64,000 bases of DNA from Wyeomyia smithii. Taxonomy: Eukaryota > Arthropoda > Insecta > Diptera > Culicidae. The position numbers and the translations under genes are program-made. Shown in pieces: positions 47,991-59,835 of the stretch. Where the stretch lies: positions 177,065,825 to 177,129,824 of the forward strand of contig NC_073696.1 in assembly GCF_029784165.1 (NCBI RefSeq), given 5' to 3'. The notes beneath the pieces were generated by a model. It ran no database searches. It was not told the origin of the DNA and saw only the letters and a list, made by a program, of their open reading frames with translations. Within the stretch, counting starts at the first letter, position 1. Every line of letters starts with the position of its first letter.

Positions 47991-49465
47991 TAGGGTGGTT
48001 TACCGGTAAAACAAAAACCGGTAAAACCGATATTTTTTTCAATACCGAAATACCGGTATTGAAAAGGTATTTTCGGTATTTTTCTTTAAATTCAAAAAAA
48101 CTTGTCACAATATTCATAAATCATTGTAAAGCTAATGAATGCTAACTACTTAGGTAGGTTTTATAAATCACATGACGGTGTATATAATAAATACATTTAG
48201 ACAGAAGCAACATTGATATTTAATTTGTTATTACCTATTCATCAATTTTATGTTTTTATTTTGTTTGTTCTACTCTGAATTAGACGATCAGTTTGTGTGT
48301 ATTGTCAATATGTCAAAAAACTTCATATCAATCAAGCAGAACTTTTATTTTCTAATATAACAGCTAATCTCTTTACATACTCATACATACAGAAACAACT
48401 CGTGGGTTTTGAACCTACCAGCTCAACTACAAATTCTGAAAATCATATAAAAATTTATTTTTTGTTCGGTGTCTCCGTATGCCACAGGTAACACCAAGTT
48501 AAGGACAAATTGCTCCTGATACCAATTGTTTATAGGATGAAATAATCAATCAATAAAGAATTTCATCCTAAAACTTACTGCTGCTTTTTATGAAAAAGTG
48601 AAATTTAAATAGCTGCAGCATGGTTAAAGCTTCGTCGCCCAAACCGCAGCGGATTTCATTAGCAATAATTCTAGCTGAAAAGCTAAGGTTCAACTGGTTC
48701 AACTGAATTTGGACGAACTGCCTTAAGAGCATCGAACACAATAGGTAAGTATCTATCTTCGATTCCTTTGGATTCGTAAAATGTAAATTCTTGCCTGATC
48801 GTCATTAAATTTTCTTCTTCATTCATTTACTCTGCTCAACAGTTTCAAATATTGTTTCTCTAAGAATTTTAAAGTTATTTAATAATTTAAAACTAAAAAA
48901 AAACTGCATGTTTGTTGTTTATATGAGTTTAGAACTTATGTTCTTCGTAATCATATCACTAGATCCATTCATTGAAGTTTTTCAAACACTGTTAAATTTA
49001 TCCAGTGGTGTATGTGGATCGTATACCACAAGAGATCAAAACAATGGTCGCAGTGGCCAAACTCTTAAAAAGAAATCAGAATCGTAATGAAGCATAGGTA
49101 CTCATAAATGCAAAAACATAATTATACAGCGATACGTCCATAGATGCAACCTGGGACGCTAGGTAATAAATAAATTTAAAATCCAAATTTATGTATATAT
49201 TTAATTGTTTTTCGGTTTTATTTTTGAACAGTACAAAGAGAATGACGTGCGTTTATTCCGCGAACATGATTGTCATTATTTCTCCAAACGATGATTTCTA
49301 GAATTTTGTAGTTGAACAAGTAGGTTCAAAGATCACGAGTCGCTTCTGGTTTGTATTAATCCGAAAAAAATAAAAATACCGGTGTTTTACCGGTTTTACC
49401 GGTTTTTATTTTTATAAATACCGAAATACCGGTTTTTCGAAAAGTCGGTAATACCGACCACCCTA
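47991..49465 (-). mobile_element. hAT element with transposase remnant and 8-bp target duplication
   Basis: An exact duplication CGCTGATT lies at 47983-47990 and 49466-49473. Termini are TAGGGTGGTTTACCGG and, reversed, TAGGGTGGTCGGTATTACCG, with many CCGGTAT/ATACCGG subterminal motifs. On the - strand (about 48860-48565) the reading IVFDALKAVRPNSVEPVEP, then in a shifted frame LSFSARIIANEIRCGLGDEA, matches the C-terminal dimerisation domain of hAT transposases. The stops and frameshift mean it is inactive. It is inserted in the Tigger-like element. Confidence 0.85.
48565..48860 (-). pseudogene. hAT transposase C-terminal fragment
   Basis: Readable pieces in order on the - strand are EENLMTIRQEFTFYESKG, YLPIVFDALKAVRPNSVEP, then after a frameshift FSARIIANEIRCGLGDEALT and MLQLFKFHFF. 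The R/KPTSVE...FS..G..A.K.R..LGDE.L pattern is the known hAT dimerisation region. The N-terminal zinc finger and catalytic core are not recognisable. Confidence 0.75.
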
Positions 49466-49859
49466 CGCTGATTTTATGTATTAAATTAATGGTTTACCAT
49501 CTTTCATAACAAAATATTAATAAAAAAAAATTCCCGATTTTATCACTCCAAACATCATCGAGGGGGTGATATAATCGTGTGATTACTGTATCAGTATCGT
49601 GACGATGGGCGGAACCTAATTGCCGTGTGTTGGCTGTGAACATCCGTTCGACTCTCAGACATTACAGACTGGTATTCTGTGGTATGATTGATTTATATAG
49701 AAATACCTACGCAACAAACTTTGTTTGCCATACACAAACAAAATAACTATTGTTGCGTCGAAAATTTTAAACATTCTATTTTCTATAACTATCTTCACTA
49801 CAATTTCAACAAACTAACTCTCCAGTGTTTATACTAAATGTTTCACTTTTTACTGTTTA

Positions 49860-50138
49860 CTGTAAACAGTGCACTCTACGTTGAAGAACATTTAACATTT
49901 TAAATTTTACTGGATACTTTGCTGGTTTCTACTTGTTATTTTACTTTTAACTTTATACTTTGAAATTTTGACTTTAAACTTTTAACCTTTGACAGTTTAC
50001 TTTAATCTCTTTAATTTAAACTTTTCCCTTTCTACATTCTACTTTTTAAATTTTATTTTTTGCTTTTCACTTTTTTATTTTTACTTTTTACCATTTACCT
50101 TTTACTTTTTACTTTTTATTTTTAAATTTTTACTTTTA
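49860..50138 (+). repeat. Degenerate edge of the heptamer satellite
   Basis: T-rich sequence with ACTTTT / AACTTTT words in irregular spacing that becomes regular toward 50139. It looks like an old, decayed flank of the array. Confidence 0.6.
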
Positions 50139-50756
50139 ACTTTCAACTTTCAACTTTCAACTTTCAACTTTCAACTTTCAACTTTCAACTTTCAACTTTT
50201 AACTTTTAACTTTTAACTTTTAACTTTTAACTTTTAACTTTTAACTTTTAACTTTTAACTTTTAACTTTTAGCTTTTAACTTTTAACTTTTAACTTTTAA
50301 CTTTTAACTTTTAACTTTTAACTTTTAACTTTTAACTTTTAACTTTTAACTTTTAACTTTTAACTTTTAACTTTTAACTTTTAACTTTTAACTTTTAAAT
50401 TTTTAATTTTAACATTTAACTTTTAACTTTTAACTTTAAACTTTTAACTTTTAACTTTTACTTTTTAACTTTCAACTTTTAACTTTTAACTTTTAACTTT
50501 CAACTTTCAACTTTTAACTTTTAACTTTTAAATTTTAACTTTTAACTTTTAACTTTTAACTTTTAACTTTTAACTTTTAACTTTTAACTTTTAACTTTTA
50601 ACTTTTAACTTTTAACTTTTAACTTTTAACTTTTAACTTTTAACTTTTAACTTTTAACTTTTAACTTTTAACTTTTAACTTTTAACTTTTAACTTTTAAC
50701 TTTTAACTTTTAACTTTTAACTTTACACTTTTAACTTTTAACTTTTAACTTTACAC
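50139..50756 (+). repeat. Heptamer satellite block: TTTCAAC then TTTTAAC
   Basis: About nine TTTCAAC units (50139-50200) change to TTTTAAC, which continues with scattered variants (TTTTAGC, TTTACAC, TTTTAAA) to 50756. TTTTAAC contains TAA, so the frames close. Confidence 0.9.
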
Positions 50757-51505
50757 TTTTAAGTTTTAAGTTTTAAGTTTTAAGTTTTAAGTTTTAAATT
50801 TTAAGTTTTAAGTTTTAAGTTTTAAGTTTTAAGTTTTAAGTTTTAAGTTTTAAGTTTTAAGTTTTAAGTTTTAAGTTTTAAGTTTTAAGTTTTAAGTTTT
50901 AAGTTTTAAGTTTTAAGTTTTAAGTTTTAAGTTTTAAGTTTTAAGTTTTAAGTTTTAAGTTTTAAGTTTTAAGTTTTAAGTTTTAAGTTTTAAGTTTTAA
51001 GTTTTAAGTTTTAAGTTTTAAGTTTTAAGTTTTAAGTTTTAAGTTTTAAGTTTTAAGTTTTAAGTTTTAAGTTTTAAGTTTTAAGTTTTAAGTTTTAAGT
51101 TTTAAGTTTTAAGTTTTAAGTTTTAAGTTTTAAGTTTTAAGTTTTAAGTTTTAAGTTTTAAGTTTTAAGTTTTAAGTTTTAAGTTTTAAGTTTTAGGTTT
51201 TAAGTTTTAAGTTTTAAGTTTTAAGTTTTAAGTTTTAAGTTTTAAGTTTTAAGTTTTAAGTTTTAAGTTTTAAGTTTTAAGTTTTAAGTTTTAAGTTTTA
51301 AGTTTTAAGTTTTAAGTTTTAAGTTTTAAGTTTTAAGTTTTAAGTTTTAAGTTTTAAGTTTTAAGTTTTAAGTTTTAAGTTTTAAGTTTTAAGTTTTAAG
51401 TTTTAAGTTTTAAGTTTTAAGTTTTAAGTTTTAAGTTTTAAGTTTTAAGTTTTAAGTTTTCGGTTTTAAGTTTTAAGTTTTAAGTTTTAAGTTTTAAGTT
51501 TTAAG
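50757..51505 (+). repeat. Heptamer satellite block: TTTTAAG, 107 units
   Basis: 749 bases, exactly 107 x 7, nearly all TTTTAAG. Rare variants lie near 50797 (TTTTAAA), 51195 (TTTTAGG) and 51458 (TTTTCGG). It is bounded on both sides by TTTTAAC blocks with no loss of phase. Confidence 0.95.
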
Positions 51506-51743
51506 TTTTAACTTTTAACTTTTAACTTTTAACTTTTAACTTTTAACTTTTAACTTTTAACTTTTAACTTTTAACTTTTAACTTTTAACTTTTAACTTTT
51601 AACTTTTAACTTTTAACTTTTAACTTTTAACTTTTACCTTTTAACTTTTAACTTTTAACTTTTAACTTTTAACTTTTAACTTTTAACTTTTAACTTTTAA
51701 CTTTTAACTTTTAACTTTTAACTTTTAACTTTTAACTTTTAAC
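51506..51743 (+). repeat. Heptamer satellite block: TTTTAAC
   Basis: About 34 TTTTAAC units with one TTTTACC variant, ending at AACGTTTTATTTTC. Confidence 0.9.
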
Positions 51744-51757
51744 GTTTTATTTTCTTT

Positions 51758-51788
<31 letters not shown>

Positions 51789-51899
51789 TAACTTTTAACT
51801 TTTTACTTTTTTCATTTTACTTTTTACTTTTTACTGTTTACTTTTAACTTTTTAATTTACTTTTTACTTTTTACTTTTTACGTTTTATTTTACTTTTTA

Positions 51900-51952
<53 letters not shown>

Positions 51953-52421
51953 TTATTTTTTACTTTTTACTTTTTCCTTTCTACATCTTACTTTTTACTT
52001 TTTACTTTTTACTTTTTACTTTTTACTTTTTACTTTTTACTTTTTACTTTTTACTTTTTACTTTTTACTTTTTACTTTTTACTTTTTACTTTTTACTTTT
52101 TACTTTTTACTTTTTACTTTTTACTTTTTACTCTTTACTTTTTACTTTTTATTTTTTACTTTTTACTTTTTACTTTTTCCTTTTTACATCTTACTTTTTA
52201 CGTTTTACTTTTTACTTTTTACTTTTTACTTTTTACTTTTTACTTTTTACTTTTTACTTTTTACTTTTTACTTCTTACTTTTTACTTTTTACTTTTTACT
52301 TTTTACTTCTTACTCTTTACTTTTTACTTTTTACTTTTTACTTGTTACTTTTTACATCTTACTTTTTACTTTTAACTTTTAACTTTTTACTTTTTACTTT
52401 TTACTTTTTACTTTTTACTTT

Positions 52422-52456
<35 letters not shown>

Positions 52457-52725
52457 TTACTTTTTACTCTTTACTTTTTACTTTTTACTTTTTACTTTTT
52501 ACTTTTTACTTTTTACTTTTTACTTTTTACTTTTTATTTTTTACTTTTTACTTTTTACTTTTTCCTTTTTACATCTTACTTTTTACGTTTTACTTTTTAC
52601 TTTTTACTTTTTACTTTTTACTTTTTACTTTTTACTTTTTACTTTTTACTTTTTACTTTTTACTTTTTACGTTTTACTTTTTACTTTTTACTTTTTACTT
52701 TTTACTTTTTACTTTTTACTTTTTA

Positions 52726-52799
<74 letters not shown>

Positions 52800-52865
52800 T
52801 TATTTTACTTTTTACTTTTTACTTTTTACTTTTTACTTTTTACTTTTTACTTTTTACTTTTTACT
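51744..52865 (+). repeat. Heptamer satellite block: TTTTTAC
   Basis: TTTTTAC units with dispersed substitutions (TTTCTAC, TCTTTAC, TTTTCCT, ACATCTTAC). The 180-codon frame 52342-52884 with the FLLFTFY peptide period arises from the stop-free heptamer. Confidence 0.9.
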
Positions 52866-53895
52866 TTTAACTTTTAACTTTTAACTTTTAACTTTTAACT
52901 TTTAACTTTTAACTTTTAACTTTTAACTTTTAACTTTTAACTTTTAACTTTTAACTTTTAACTTTTAACTTTTAACTTTTAACTTTTAACTTTTAACTTT
53001 TAACTTTTAACTTTTAACTTTTAACTTTTTACTTTTTACTTTTAACTTTTAACTTTTAACTTTTAACTTTTAACTTTTAACTTTTAACTTTTAACTTTTA
53101 ACTTTTAACTTTTAACTTTTAACTTTTAACTTTTAACTTTTAACTTTTAACTTTTAACTTTTAACTTTTAACTTTTAACTTTTAACTTTTAACTTTTAAC
53201 TTTTAACTTTTAACTTTTAACTTTTAACTTTTAACTTTTAACTTTTAACTTTTAACTTTTAACTTTTAACTTTTAACTTTTAACTTTTAACTTTTAACTT
53301 TTAACTTTTAACTTTTAACTTTTAACTTTTAACTTTTAACTTTTAACTTTTAACTTTTAACTTTTAACTTTTAACTTTTACCTTTTAACTTTTAACTTTT
53401 AACTTTTAACTTTTAACTTTTAACTTTTAACTTTTAACTTTTAACTTTTAACTTTTAACTTTTAACTTTTAACTTTTAACATTTAACTTTTAACTTTTAA
53501 CTTTTAACTTTTAACTTTTAACTTTTAACTTTTAACTTTTAACTTTTAACTTTTAACTTTTAACTTTTAACTTTTAACTTTTAACTTTTAACTTTTAACT
53601 TTTAACTTTTAACTTTTAACTTTTAACTTTTAATTTTTAACTTTTAACTTTTAACTTTTAACTTTTAACTTTTAACATTTAACTTTTATTTTTTTAGCTT
53701 TTAATTTTTAACTTTTAACTTTTAACTTTTAACTTTTAACTTTTAACTTTTAACTTCTAACTTTTAACTTTTAACTTTTAACTTTTAACTTTTAACTTTT
53801 AACTTTTAACTTTTAACTTTTAACCTTTAACTTTTAACTTTTAACTTTTAACTTTTAACTTTTAACTTTTAACTTTTAACTTTTAACTTTTAACG
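52866..53895 (+). repeat. Heptamer satellite block: TTTTAAC, about 147 units
   Basis: Long, homogeneous TTTTAAC run with few variants (two TTTTTAC near 53026, CATTTAAC near 53478, TTTTTTTAGC near 53690). It ends at AACGTTTTATTTTCTT, the same exit sequence as at 51743. Confidence 0.9.
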
Positions 53896-54079
53896 TTTTA
53901 TTTTCTTATTTTTTACTCTCTACTTTTTACTTTTTACTTTTTACTTTTAACGTTTTACTTTTTTCATTATACTTTTTACTTTTTATTGTTTACTTTTTAC
54001 TTATTACTTTTTATTTTTTACTTTTTACTTTTTACTTTTTACTTTTAACTTTTTATTTTACTTTTTACTTTTTACTTTT

Positions 54080-54112
<33 letters not shown>

Positions 54113-54479
54113 TTTATTTTTTACTTTTTACTTCTTATTTTTTCCTTTTTACATCTTACTTTTTACTTTTTACTTTTTACTTTTTACTTTTTACTTTTTA
54201 CTTTTTACTTTTTACTTTTTACTTTTTACTTTTTACTTTTTACTTTTTACTTTTTACTTTTTACTTTTTACTTTTTACTTTTTACTTTTTACTTTTTACT
54301 TTTTACTTTTTACTTTTTACTTTTTACTTTTTACTTTTTACTTTTTACTTTTTACTTTTTACTATTTACTTTTTACTTTTTACTTTTTATTTTTACTTTT
54401 TACTTTTTACTTTTTACTTTTTACTTTTTACTTTTTACTTTTTACTTTTTACTTTTTACCTTTTACTTTTTACTTTTTA

Positions 54480-54539
<60 letters not shown>

Positions 54540-55000
54540 TTACTTTTTACTTTTTACTTCTTACTTTTTACTTTTTATTTTTTACTTTTTTCTTTTTACT
54601 TTTTCCTTTTTACATCTTACTTTTTACTTTTTACTTTTTACTTTTTACTTTTTACTTTTTACTTTTTACTTTTTACTTTTTACTTTTTACTCTTTACTTT
54701 TTACTTTTTACTTTTTACTTTTTACTTTTTACTTTTAACTTTTTACTTTTTGCTTTTTACTTTTTATTTTTTACTTTTTACTTTTTACTTGTTACTTTTT
54801 ACTTTTTGCTTTTTACTTTTTACTTTTTACTTTTTACTTTTTACTTGTTACTTTTTACTTTTTACTTTTTACTTTTAACGTTTTACTTTTTTCATTATAC
54901 TTTTTACTTTTTACTGTTTACTTTTTACTTCTTACTTTTCACTTTTTACTTTTTACTTTTTACTTTTTACTTTTTATTTTACTTTTTACTTTTTACTTTT

Positions 55001-55041
<41 letters not shown>

Positions 55042-55741
55042 TTATTTTTTACTTTTTACTTTTTATTTTTTACTTTTTACTTTTTACTTTTTCCTTTTTA
55101 CATCTAACTTTTTACTTTTACTTTTTACTTTTTACTTTTTACTTTTTACTTTTTATTTTTTACTTTTTACTTTTTACTTTTTACTTTTTAATTTTCAATT
55201 TTTATTTTTTACTATTTACTATTTACTTTTTACTTTTTACTTTTTACTTTTTACATTTTATATTTTACTTTTTACTTTTTACTTTTTACTTTTAACGTTT
55301 TGCTTATTACATTATACTTTTTACTGTTTACTGTTTACTTTTTACTTTTTACTTTATACTTTCTACCCTTTACTTTTTACTTTTTACGTTTTACTTTTTA
55401 CTTTTTACTTTTTACTTTTTACTTTTTACTTTTTACTTTTTACTTTTTACTTTTTAATTTTCAATTTTTATTTTTTACTTTTTACTATTTACTTTTTACT
55501 TTTTTACTTTTAACTTTTAACTTTTAACTTTTAACTTTTAACTTTTAACTTTTAACGTTTTATTTTCTTATTTTTTACTCTCTACTTTTTACTTTTTACT
55601 TTTTACTTTTAACGTTTTACTTTTTTCATTATACTTTTTACTTTTTATTGTTTACTTTTTACTTATTACTTTTTATTTTTTACTTTTTACTTTTTACTTT
55701 TTACTTTTAACTTTTTATTTTACTTTTTACTTTTTACTTTT

Positions 55742-55774
<33 letters not shown>

Positions 55775-56161
55775 TTTATTTTTTACTTTTTACTTTTTAT
55801 TTTTTCCTTTTTACATCTTACTTTTTACTTTTTACTTTTTACTTTTTACTTTTTACTTTTTACTTTTTACTTTTTACTTTTTACTTTTTACTTTTTACTT
55901 TTTACTTTTTACTTTTTACTTTTTACTTTTTACTTTTTACTTTTTACTTTTTACTTTTTACTTTTTACTTTTTACTTTTTACTTTTTACTTTTTACTTTT
56001 TACTTTTTACTTTTTACTTTTTACTTTTTACTTTTTACTTTTTACTTTTTACTTTTTACTATTTACTTTTTACTTTTTACTTTTTATTTTTACTTTTTAC
56101 TTTTTACTTTTTACTTTTTACTTTTTACTTTTTACTTTTTACTATTTACTTTTTACCTTTT

Positions 56162-56194
<33 letters not shown>

Positions 56195-57156
56195 TTACTT
56201 TTTACTTTTTACTTCTTACTTTTTACTTTTTATTTTTTACTTTTTTCTTTTTATTTTTTACTTTTTTCTTTTTACTTTTTCCTTTTTACATCTTACTTTT
56301 TACTTTTTACTTTTTACTTTTTACTTTTTACTTTTTACTTTTTACTTTTTACTTTTTACTTTTTACTCTTTACTTTTTACTTTTTACTTTTTACTTTTTA
56401 CTTTTTACTGTTTATTTTTTAATTTTCAATTTTTATTTTTTACTTTTGCTATTTACTTTTTACTTTTTACTTTTTACATTGTACATTTTACTTTTTACTT
56501 TTTACTTTTTACTTTTTACTTTTTACTTTTTACTTTTTACTTTTTACTTTTTACTTTTTACTTTTTACTTTTTACTTTTCACTTTTTACTTTTTACTTTT
56601 TACTTTTTACTTTTTACTTTTTACTTTTTACTTTTTACTTTTTACTTTTACTTTTTACTTTTTACTTTTTACTTTTTACTTTTTACTTTTTACTTTTTAC
56701 TTTTTACTTTTTACTTTTTACTTTTTACTTTTTACTTTTTACTTTTTACTTTTTACTTTTTACTTTTTACTTTTTACTTTTTACTTTTTACTTTTTACTT
56801 TTTACTTTTTACTTTTTACTTTTTACTTTTTACTTTTTACTTATTACTTTTTACTTTTTACTTTTTACTTTTTACTTTTTACTTTTTACTTTTAACTTTT
56901 TACTTTTTGCTTTTTACTTTTTATTTTTTACTTTTTACTTTTTACTTGTTACTTTTTACTTTTTGCTTTTTACTTTTTACTTTTTACTTTTACTTTTTAC
57001 TTGTTACTTTTTACTTTTTACTTTTTACTTTTAACGTTTTACTTTTTTCATTATACTTTTTACTTTTTACTGTTTACTTTTTACTTCTTACTTTTCACTT
57101 TTTACTTTTTACTTTTTACTTTTTACTTTTTATTTTACTTTTTACTTTTTACTTTT

Positions 57157-57197
<41 letters not shown>

Positions 57198-58415
57198 TTA
57201 TTTTTTACTTTTTACTTTTTACTTTTTCCTTTTTACATCTAACTTTTTACTTTTACTTTTTACTTTTTACTTTTTACTTTTTACTTTTTATTTTTTACTT
57301 TTTACTTTTTACTTTTTACTTTTTAATTTTCAATTTTTATTTTTTACTATTTACTATTTACTTTTTACTTTTTACTTTTTACTTTTTACATTTTATATTT
57401 TACTTTTTACTTTTTACTTTTTACTTTTAACGTTTTGCTTATTACATTATACTTTTTACTGTTTACTGTTTACTTTTTACTTTTTACTTTATACTTTCTA
57501 CCCTTTACTTTTTACTTTTTACGTTTTACTTTTTACTTTTTACTTTTTACTTTTTACTTTTTACTTTTTACTTTTTACTTTTTAATTTTCAATTTTTATT
57601 TTTTACTTTTTACTATTTACTTTTTACTTTTTACTTTATAAATTTTTCATTTTACTTTTTACTTTTTACTTTTTACTTGTTACTTTTTACTTTTTACTTT
57701 TTACTTTTTACTTTTTACTTTTTACTTATTACTTTTTACTTTTTACTTTTTACTTTTTACTTTTTACTTGTTACTTTTTACTTTTTACTTTTTACTTTTT
57801 ACTTTTTACTTTTAACTTTTTACTTTTAACTTTTTACTTTTAACTTTTTACTTTTTACTTTTTACTTTTTACTTTTTACTTTTTACTTTTTACTTTTTAC
57901 TTTTTACTTTTTACTTTTTACTCTTTACTTTTTACTTTTTACTTTTTACTTTTTACTTTTTACTTTTTACTTTTTACTTTTTACTTTTTACTTTTAACGT
58001 TTTGCTTTTTACATTATACTTTTTACTGTTTACTGTTTACTTTTTACTTTTTGCTTTATCCTTTCTACCTTTTACTTTTTACTTTTTACGTTTTACTTTT
58101 TACTTTTTACTTTTTACTTTTTACTTTTTACTTTTTAATTTTCAATTTTTATTTTTTACTTTTTACTATTTACTATTTACTTTTTACTTTTTAAATTTTT
58201 CATTTTACTTTTTACTTTTTACTTTTTACTTTTTACTTTTTACTTTTTACTTTTTACTTTTTACTTTTTACTTTTTACTTTTTACTTTTTACTTTTTACT
58301 TGTTACTTTTTACTTTTTACTTTTTACTTTTCACTTTTTACTTTTCCCTTTTACTTGTTACTCTTTACTTTTTACTTTTTACTTTTCCCTTTTTACTTTT
58401 TACTTTTTACTTTTT
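53896..58415 (+). repeat. Heptamer satellite block: TTTTTAC with higher-order repeats
   Basis: About 4.5 kb of TTTTTAC-type units. Diagnostic variant clusters recur in order: TTCATTATAC at 53963, 54891, 55625 and 57047, and TGCTTATTAC at 55301 and 57436, with a related TGCTTTTTAC near 57997. The segments around 54.8-55.5 kb and 56.95-57.65 kb are near copies offset by 2135-2156 bases, which are multiples of 7. A short TTTTAAC island sits at 55507-55555. Long forward frames here are artefacts. Confidence 0.9.
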
Positions 58416-59651
58416 GAGCAAGATCGCACCAAATGATCTATGGTTTAATATCGACCATTTTTGATTTGAATGAAACTTTGCACACGTATTTGGCTTAGCA
58501 AGCTGAGCATTTTTCACAGATGGAGAGATTTTTTACACCCATGGGTTACATTCTAAAAGGGCGTATGCCTTTTGGCATAGGTTTTATTCGAAACATTGTA
58601 GCCCAGAAACCGTTGGTTGTATAGAAAAACTGTCTGAGAATGAGTTGTTGGGAATTAAAAATGCACCATAAAAAAAATATACACTGTACAAAAAAAAACT
58701 TTTTTTTTTGTTACTCTTTTGTTACGATTTCAGAAAATAAGATACAAACGAAGCTGTTTTCAAAAGATGACGAATCATTTACTTATGATGTATATAAAAT
58801 ATAAGGTGAAACTAGTTCTGTGAAGTATCTATGTCATAAAAAAAATATGTTCCTAAGATAATAAAACTCGAAAATAAATATTTGATTCTTATATATATTT
58901 ATATCACTTAGAACATTTAACTCTTTTCTTGAGAACCGTTCGCCCAATCGTTTTGTTGTCAAAGAATGAATTGTATATTTTTGATCAAGCATTCCAATAA
59001 ACGTATGGTTTTTGCTGGAGAACCATGGACAAATTAAGAAAAACGTGTATTTTCCGAAATAATTATAATTTTTCGAGCTTAAATTTAAAACAACTCGAAA
59101 ACCGATGCCTTTAAAATGTTTACTACCATAAGCTTTTTGATTCAAAATGACTTTCTGCATCTTTTAAAATTATCAGAATACAAATATTTTGAAAAATGTT
59201 TAAATTAGAATTTTAATAAAAAAATTAATCAACCATAAAAAAAATATTTTTCATTTCTCCATCCTGGACTTTTTTTTAAAAGTTGCGTATTAACGTCAAG
59301 TTTTTTCGAAAAAAAAAATAAAAAAAAAATAAAACTATTTTTTTTTTAAATTGGAATTTTATATTTGTTTTAATTTTTTTTTGGTCAAAAAAGTTTCTTT
59401 GTACAGTTTATATTTTTTTATGATGTATTTTGGATTCGCTACAACTCATTCTCAGACAGCTTTTCTATACAACCAACGGTTTCTGGGTTACAATGCTTCG
59501 AATAAAACCTATACGCCCTTTTAGAATGTAACTCATGGGTGTGAAAAATGCTCAGTTTGCTAAGCCAAATACGTGTGCAAAGTTTCATTCAAATCAAAAA
59601 TGGTCGATTAAATTTTCGCGTATTTTCAGACGATTTGAAATGATTTTGCTC
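58416..59651. mobile_element. 1.24-kb inverted-repeat element inserted in the heptamer satellite
   Basis: The left arm (58416 to about 58690) and right arm (about 59395-59651) are reverse complements from GAGCAAGATC inward. They share GACCATTTTTGATTTGAATG, CTAAAAGGGCGTAT, AGAAACCGTTGGTTGTATAG and CTGTCTGAGAATGAGTTGT. The left arm has two extra short segments of about 19 and 12 bases. The core (58690-59395) is AT-rich without a recognisable protein. TTTTTAC units resume directly after it. A third copy of the terminus is at 39445-39480. Confidence 0.8.
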
Positions 59652-59835
59652 TTTTACTTTTTACTTTTTACTTTTTACATTTTTCTTTTTACTTTTTACT
59701 TTTTACTTTTTACGTTTCACTTTTTACTCTTAACTCTTTATTTTTTACTTTTTACTTTTTACTCTTTGCTCTTCACTTCTTGCTTCTTACTTTTTACTTT
59801 TTGCTTCTTGCTTTATACTTCTTACTTGTTTTTTT
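59652..59835 (+). repeat. Resumed heptamer satellite (decayed)
   Basis: TTTTTAC units continue for about 60 bases and then decay into CTCTTTGCTCTTCACTTCTTGC-like variants. This indicates that the element at 58416-59651 split an older, longer array. Confidence 0.8.

Larger units (their letters stand above)
46738..49588. mobile_element. Tigger/pogo-like element carrying a nested hAT element
   Basis: Terminal repeats begin CAGTGATCAACCGATTATAT at the left and, in reverse complement, CAGTAATCACACGATTATAT at the right, flanked by TA (46736-46737, 49589-49590). The left subterminus repeats CCCGATTTTATC at least four times (46763-46845), and one copy is at the right (49532). No transposase remains. 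Without the nested insertion it would be about 1.37 kb. Confidence 0.8.

Noticed and set aside
50757..51505. TTTTAAG block as an inverted copy of the TTTTAAC block
   Set aside because: The reverse complement of TTTTAAC is GTTAAAA, which would show four A's per unit on the + strand; the block has four T's, so it is a C-to-G variant.
52342..58436. Long forward open frames encoding FLLFTFY-repeat proteins
   Set aside because: They follow from the stop-free TTTTTAC heptamer; frames overlap, have no start context and vary with array length.
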